Source of the DNA: Lutraria lutraria
Lineage: Eukaryota > Mollusca > Bivalvia > Venerida > Mactridae
Length of the DNA: 64,000 nucleotides
Direction of reading: 5' to 3'
NCBI GenBank assembly: GCA_964023205.1
Contig: OZ026847.1
Location: forward strand, 4,462,819 to 4,526,818
This document shows, one piece after another, positions 45,101 through 54,100 of this stretch; the first letter of the stretch is position 1; every line of letters starts with the position of its first letter. The notes below the pieces were generated by a model that was not told the DNA's origin, searched no databases, and saw nothing but the letters and a program-made list of their open reading frames with translations. A program made the translations under genes and the position numbers.

Positions 45101-48100
45101 CAATTCTTTAACAGGGCTTTTCTTCACAGGAAGGGGCCTTGTCTTCAAATTTGGGGGAAATTAACACGTGATTTTTGCAAGAGGGGTAGAAAAAACTTGA
45201 TGCAAATTGAATTTTAGGGGAAAACTGCATGATCTTAAAAAGATTTCCTGAGGGGAAGATGTCTGTTAATGGCCTCTGCGACAGAAGGAAAAAAGCCCTG
45301 CTTAAGATATTGTGCAATGGATTCTTAATCATTTTCTATTGAAAACCAAACTTATTCATAAGAATTCACAGATAGCGCTGATCTACAAACCTGATCTATA
45401 CTGTATATGGCAGAACAATCGTAACACTGTACTGTGTCTATAGCACCAAACTTGGATTTCAAATCAAGTAATTTCTGCATATTTGTGTCAGCCCTGAAGA
45501 ACTGGGGCGGTTTAGTGGATGTCTGTAACTGTGTTATCAAACCAATTGACGTACAAAGCAAGGCGAATGATACACCTGAAATAAAAAGTATGAACTTTAG
45601 AATTCTTAGATTTTATCAAGCTATATCAAACAAGTTATTGTTCAGATAAACTTGAACACATAAGACTAGTCTGTAAGTTGAGTTTTAAATATTTTTTACG
45701 GATGGCTTAAGGTGGATCGCGGGTTTCCTCCAGAAAAATGGTCATTTTGTTAGACATCAACGTACAATAAAGATATTTTGCATGAACAACCTTTAAGGTA
45801 TTGGCTAACGCAGAAATGATATATTCAAATGATATTTCCATGGAAACCGCTCAAAAGCGCCACCTAGCAGAGCGACATGTTTTTCGTTGATTTTCGCGTT
45901 ATTTCATGTACTGCTCAGATAATATTGTGTATTAAGTTACACAATTTACATAACTACAATGCTGGATCATTTACAAATCAGAAAAAGTCTGGTTACAATT
46001 TTCAAATGTCACATTTTCAGATAAGCACTAAATTACGGAACAATAATAAATTTACTACTAGCCCAGCCTAAAAACGTTTTTGGTTTAGCAGCACCCAGCA
46101 AAATTTAGAGAGCTGATGGGTAGATAATTTAACATTAAAAAGATTTTAATATTACGGGGTGAAATAAACGGGGTTACCCTGTTGGGGGCCTCAAAAAAAA
46201 AGAGAAATTAATTTTAACTATGATGCCTGAAAATCTTTTGTGTTTCGACCACAAACATCAATCTCTCAGAAGGCCAAACTTTGTAAGGCTGGTCTAACAG
46301 AAGAATTTACTGAAGAAAATTGTTTACCTAGTATGACCCATCGGACTTTAATTAAAGGCAAAGCAATTCCATAATACAACACAGCCTGAAGTTTAGCTCC
46401 TAAATGACTACTTGTTTTGTAATCATTATCATTATAGTCATCAGGGATTATTAATGGATCAGGATCCACTAACAACATGCCTTCATCATCATCATTATCT
46501 GAAATAAGAGGTCAAGACTTATGTGAATTTCTTGAATATATATCACACTATTATTACTCTAGTTCAAACTCATAAAAACAAGATCGCCGCACAAGGCGCC
46601 AATGCTCACATGTTCACTGCCTCAGTGAGATCTATCCACCTATGACGTTTCATGTAGCTACCTCTTATAGTTTCTGTGCTATGAACTACATTAAAGTTTT
46701 TGCACAGATGCAGACGATGCAGTGATCACAATAGCTTGACTTCTTCTTCTAAAAACAGCTAAGCTAATAACATTTAGCTTAATCTCTTATCATTTAGTCT
46801 ATAATATAATATCATATACATATATATTCCGCACTGACTTCACTGTTGAAGCCATAATTTTACGAAATTTAATATGATCTAATATTAATCATGAATCTGA
46901 GAAGAAAATGCCAAAATTATTAAGCATAAGAATACACATTGAACTGTTTTGTGTTAATAGCTTGCATACCCTTATTGATCAAGATGCAATGAAACCTTGG
47001 AAAAGATTAACAATAAATTTTGATAATTTGATGATCCATGTGACAGTGGGTAATTACATGTATAATTGATTTACCAATGTACTGCAGTGGAGGATCCATT
47101 GACAACATGGGTACATCAGCATCTTCATCGACCTCCGGGGTCAAGGTCACTGGCATTGGGTTGTCATGGTTACTATCCATAAAATGAGCGACTTCTGAAG
47201 GTAATGTCAAGTTGCCACACATACATGATGGTAAACAGCAACATCTGGGGAAACAAAAACAAGGCAAACATGTACACGATTAGACATACTCATCTTTATT
47301 TAAACCATTGTATTATGTGCATTTATTTATTTGGTTTAGTTTCGCTTTTCAACATTTTTTTTCAGTATTATAATTTTATACAGCGGTCAGTTCACTTAAC
47401 CAATTTTCCTGGAGGACTTTATTCTAACCAGTATTGATTTACCCTTCCACTAGGAACCGGCAACATTTCCACATGTGGAGGAAAATTGACATTGTTGTCA
47501 AATATTCATGGTAGGCTATGACCTGTCACAACTGGGAATTGAACCCAGACCATAAGGTTACAAATCCAGCATACTAACCAGTGGACCACAGCCATGGCCA
47601 TGCTTACCCTTAGCAATTCAGTGTATTTAGAAAAAAATAGAAGAATTATACAATACTTACATAAGGTTTGCAATTTTTGTCTCACACTTCCAGAAGGATA
47701 TATACCATATGTACAATACAGGTGGCATCACTAACATCACGGTGATCCAACAATTAGCAACAATCAGAGACATAAATAAACCAAAGTCATGTACTGCAGG
47801 AATCTGAAAATATCAAGTACAAAATATAAATCCTTTATTTGTACAATAATGAGCTTTAAAATCTTATAAAATGAGAAAATGTTTATTAAAAATTTACACA
47901 TACAGTTCTTCTAAAATTCTTCATATACATCTCTTCTCTTACAATAATGAGCTGTAAAATTATATATATTGAGAAAATGTACACTTTATAAAAGATTTAC
48001 TCTTCAGTTCTTCCAATGGAACTTAATTAATACTTGCTAATACCCATCCATTAAATGATTAATGTACAGTACAATCATCAAACTGTACAAAATGTAAAAA

Positions 48101-51100
48101 GTCAGAAGTACAAAATAATTCATACTTTTTTTGTTTTATTTTAGAGGGGGCTGAGCACGATCAAGTCAAACATGTGAACAAAGGCCATTCTTGGGATAGA
48201 TTGACCTACTGGGAACAACAAGTATTGTTATCATGGCAGAACAATAATATAAGAGCATTTTATGTTATCATTGGGAAGGTGACAATAAGCATAATAGGCA
48301 ACATGAAGTATTTGGGAAACACAGATGCACCGTCAAGGCCAACTGGACATTTACACCTTGACCTATTGAATAGGGGTAATCTACATGCGATGACAAACCT
48401 CTAAACCAAATCTGAAGAGCTTAGGTCAAATCATTCTCTAATCATTGGTCAGATAAGGTTTTTGTGCTTAAGGTCACTGTGATCTTGACCTTTGACACAC
48501 TGACCTCAAAATCGATAGGGGTCATCTACCTCTGATGACAAAACTCCAAACCAAATCTGAAGAGCTTAGGTCAAATCATTCTTTAGTAATTGGTCAGATA
48601 AGGTTTTTGTGCTTAAGGTCACTGTGACCTTGACATACTGACCTCAATATCAATAGGGGTCATCTACATCCAAATCTGAAGAGCTTAGTACAAATTGATC
48701 TCTAGTTATTGGTCAGATAAGGTTTTTGTGGTTCAGGTCACTGTGACCTTGACATTTGACATACTGACCTCTAAAAATCGATAGGGGTCATCTACCTCTG
48801 ATGGCACACCTCCCAACCAAATCTGAAGAGCTTAGGCCAAATCATTCTCTAATTATTGGTCCGACAAGGTTTGTTTACGGACAGACGGGGCGGGCCTTCC
48901 GATCGACTGACATGGGCAAAGCAATATACCCATTTTCTTCGAAAGGAGGCATATTAACTAATAGTCAGAGGTTTATGTTTGATATCAACATGAGTTAAAA
49001 AGTGGTCTTTTCATTAACAGGTCATGGCTAACACAGGTTTCACTGTATATCTATATACATACCATAGATGCAATATTAGCAGCGAATGCAGCTGATGTAG
49101 TGAAGGAAGTAAAGAAGGTTGCTTTTCCAGCAGTCTTCATTGTGTATAGAGTTCTCTCCCTTGCATTGGTCACATGATCAGCTTGTCTAAATACATTGAT
49201 GAATACAAACACATCATCTACACCTGAAGATATATATAAATCAATTTAATGAAGGTATATTCTTGAAGATATATATAAATCAAAATAAATCAAGACCACA
49301 TATTCTATCATTTTAGAGATCAAAGGAAATAGGAGCTCTCTCTTTGTGTTAACCCTGGTGCTAGTGTACATGGCAAGCCAGGCGCCTAACTACATTTAAA
49401 GGGACTGGGGCCAGGGACCCACAGCTTGGGGAATTTCGCTTTCTTTTGAAGAAAAAGGGAAAGTTTGTCCATCAAAAACAATATACACAGTGCCACATAT
49501 TTACATTACAAAAAGCTAATTTCGAGCTTTAAAAGCAGCTGCTATATTACATTTACACATGTATGTATTTCCGGACATAAGTTGTTAAAATAAAAAATAG
49601 ATATGAATCATGTGTTGCCAAAACCGAAATAAATCTATCTAGATAATTAAAGTCTTGAATAAGCATCAGTTAATTTGAAAGAAAGGTCACTAAAATTGAT
49701 TTATAATGTCCTCATACAGAATTAACCCCTCTGACTCTATGATGATTATAAAGAAACTAATTTTATAATTCCACTTTGACTTACCAATTCCAATGATCAC
49801 AAAGGCTGCGGCACCATTCAGGATTCCTAATCCAATCACATTAAACACGACCCTGTAGAAGAATATGGCAAGCGGAGCACTCAACAAGATGGCTATCAAA
49901 CCCCACACCGTCAACCACACAGAGCCAGACGTCAATATCAACATAAGTAGAAAAATGGCAACAAATGCATAGATCGCCATCTTTACGTCATTCCAGAATG
50001 TCATTTCTACTTCATAGTCAAATATCTCCTGTCCTCCATATAACACCGACATATCACTGTAATGGAATGTAAATAGAGTTTTTATTCAAATTTAATATAC
50101 AGTACAACGGGGTGAACCTCTACAGACCGGCCCACTCTTGAGCAACAATCTTCCTTAACAACAGAATGTTTTTTTCCCAATACACAATTTATTAAACTAT
50201 CAATTTAACCTCTCTAGAGCAACAACCTCTCAACAACAGCATAATTTTGCTACCATACTCCCAAAGGGCGTTGTTTTGGAGAGATTGCACTGTATTCCCA
50301 AAATTTGGTTTTTCAACATTCTTAAAACATAAACAGTTAATGACATAGCCAAACACTTAGATCTACTCACCAACAAAGAAATCAAAGAATTCTTGATAAA
50401 GTGCATTGAACAAGTCTCAGTTAATTTTGATACAATGATATTAATTTTTTCAATATTTACTTTTTTTATTTAGGTCATTTGAGTGTCCAAATCATAGGCA
50501 TACACACCATTAATCGCCAAAATCATATGATAAACACTTATTAAGCTCTCTGATACATACAAGCTTCTAACAAATTTTTCACATCTCAATTTTGATACAA
50601 TAAATAAAACCAAAATATTCAACAATAACAGTAAAGGAGACCAAATTTCACAATCAAACAATGTTCATGCCATCTAAATAAGGAATCTTGAGTAAAATAA
50701 ATATCTAAGTTTTCATAAAATGACTCACTCCTGAATCATTTCATACAATTACAGTCAAATCTGTGTTTAAGGCCACCCTGTGAATAAAGGCCACTCTGTG
50801 AATAAAGGTCATTCTTTCAAAAAATGTCATTGATTATTCAGAACAAATTGACCGCCGAATAGAGGCCATCTGTCAATAAAGACCACATTTGTCTTTCACA
50901 AGGGTGGTCGTTGTTTACAGGTTTGACTGTAATAAGAAAAAACTAAATCTTACTCTGTAGATGCCTGTGAGAGTAAATCAATGTAGGACACCACAAATTC
51001 TTTGAACATTTTTTTCTCTTTATTTTTGTCACTGTAGGGCTTAGTAAAACCTGAAAAAAAATATGCAAAATTTAATCATAAAACTATGCTAAATAATGCA

Positions 51101-54100
51101 ATAAGAAACGTTTGTATCCCCCCCCCCCCCCCCCCTTCAGTGGTTAAGTATTTCATAACTCTAAATTGGTTGTGAGGAAGACAATACTATACAAATGGCC
51201 TTTCAGCTCACTACTCAAATCACATCACTGTCATGGCAACTGTCAAATAACATCTGTCTAAGACCTTTAAATGATATACATGTCATTATGGCGAGAACAG
51301 CTTTAGTTTCAGCTCGCTTATTGAAACAGGTGCCATAAATCATGCTCCTTTTGTTTTACTGGATAAATATGCACTTGTCTAAACATTTATATTATAAGTG
51401 ATTGTTCTTTTCTTAAATAGAAATGTTTGATATTCACTTTGATAGACCACAAATGCATTTTTAAGTCAGTAAATGAGTGAATTAAACTTCTTGGTCAATC
51501 AGTGATTTTTTTGGTCTGATCAGGAAAGTTACTGGTACCAGACAAATTTGAAAAAATTTGCTGCATTTTGACCCAAATTGGGAATCTTTCAATAAATTGT
51601 GAATTTATAAAAAACATAGATAATTTATATTATTGACTGCTCCTCTTTGATTTTTTTCAGCACTGAATGTTGCAATAAATTTAATTGAAAATAACTGTTT
51701 TTTTATAAAAAAGAAAATTCTGCACCAGATTGGGATTTTTTTTTCCTTTGAAATTGGAAAAATGGATTTTTTTTTTCAAATTGGGAAGGTACCTTTTACG
51801 GGTACCAAACAAAGAAGGAAAAAATTTGCTGTCAATGTACATGTTAAGATCATTAGTAGTTTTTTCCTAGACTGAACATAAACAGTAGAAACATGATATT
51901 TGTTTCAGTTAGACACCAATGGCCATAGAACTTTCCAATAAAGCATTAAATAATCTATGTCCATAATCAAGGTGTTTAACAGGTGGAAAATATAGATTTC
52001 AGCCAATTTTTTTCTCTACACCAAGAAGTTGTTACATTTGTACTAGCTTTTATTGTTTTAAAAAATTCAATATTTATCGGGGAATTTTGGAATGAAATTG
52101 GGAGAAGTATATACTTTAGGGAATTTTAGCCCCTGAAAAGTGCATAAACAGGTCTCGTTAAATTTAAAACTCACCAACATTTCTAGACCTAGAAATCATA
52201 AGGTTCTATAGCCTATACAATCCTTCAGGTGAAGTGATCAACTAAATGATCAACACAATTTTGAATCACTTGACAAAAGAGAAAAATTACCTTTTAAAGG
52301 TGCACCAAACAAAACTTCTGTTCTAAGTAGTTGACTTTTCTTGTATGAACTGTTAACTTTGTCATCTACGTAATAATAAAAATGATCGGAGGTCATGGCA
52401 AGTTTTAGGGCACTATCAATGTTATCCACATTGTCTCCAAGTCCATCATAGAAGATATTGCCTGCAGTATCTTTAGATGGGAAAAAGTAGGTCATTAGGG
52501 AGTTCAAAGGGGCACAGCCGCTCATTGCTTTTACTGCTGGATCTCGGCTTATAGCAGAATACCTATCATCTTTATAACAGAAATCTGTGTAGTTCTGGTG
52601 GGTTATAATCTTCTTCTCTATATCATGGATTTGAAGAAGTTTTTCTTTCGTAAATATGTTTTTATCCCCATCAGTGACAAAGACAACCTGTAAAAATATA
52701 TAAATATAGATACATGTATCAAACAACATCGAATCAGGCACTAGGGTAGGGCAGTCAATGATTCAGTATTTCTAATTACATGTAACACTATAGATACATA
52801 TATGATATATTGATAAATTAGATATATTTGTACTTCAGTGCAAAAATGCTCCTTTTCTATGTTTCGTATATTTCAAATTCAGTAGGCAAATTCTATGAAT
52901 ATAAAATCAGTCTTCAAATTAGTGGGTTGCCCCATGTCCAAAAGGATTTTTTTCCCTTCATTAAGCCTTTTGGAGGACAACCTAGCTTTAGTGAGTTTCC
53001 TTCATAATGTATACAGTCGGGCAACCTGTCGCATAAAATTAATTCAAAGACTAATAAAATAATGTTATCTATGCACTTCTGAACAAATAAACAGTAAAAC
53101 TAAAGTAATTTATTGGTACTTTTTCGATAGTTTCTTAACAGTTGGGCTTAAATTAAAATTAAGTTTGTTTGCCCTTTACCGACCGACCCGAAAAAATCAT
53201 GCCTACTCAAAACATTTTATTGCAAAATCTGGGTGAACTTTATTTTTATACTTTGGAAAATAAACATGTACGCAGTGCTTTCGATAAACATTTAAAGTAG
53301 GTATCATTTGAAGTAATGAATGAAAACAATAATGTGTGTTAAGGCACTAAGTACATGTTTATGGTTGATTAAAGCACACAATAAATGGTTGTATGGTAGC
53401 AGAATACATAAAATTAGTATAGAATGCTTCTAGATAGAAGTGTAATTTCATGCTAGGTAAAAGTCAAATTCAGAAATAAAATAAAATGATTTTCCTACCT
53501 ACCGACCCTCTTCTAAAAGTCAGGGTCGGTAAAGGGCAAACAAACATATTTTTAATTTAGGCCTTGTGGAGAAGACCTCAGCTCCTTGTGAATACTTAAG
53601 TTAATACTGGTCAGATTAGTATACATTCCAGGTGAACCGGATGATATATTAAATTAAAATCTCTTGAAAAGCAGCGGTAAACACACTGAAAGACTAAAAT
53701 CCATTTCATCTGGTTAAACTCAATATGTGATAGTTCACAAGAACTGAAGTATTTCTCATATTTACGGGGGAGGGGGTCCAGTCATGATGTCTAAATTTAA
53801 AGAACTAGTCAGAACATATTTACTTACCTGCATTTTCCATTCAGGGTAATACTGAGTGGGAGCATCTACTTCAATATTTCCAGGTACAAATCTCCTGTGA
53901 CGAGATGACTTCTCCTTGGATTCATATGGTACTGAATTTCTTTCATCTATTAAATACATACAATATACAGATCTGTATTTTTTTCAGATTTTAGCCTTTT
54001 TTGAACATTAATACATTTTCCCATCAGACTGATTTCTAAACTGGTACCTACCCTTTACTCTGTATGTAACTGCCATCCTCTCTGAATGAATAATCATAAG

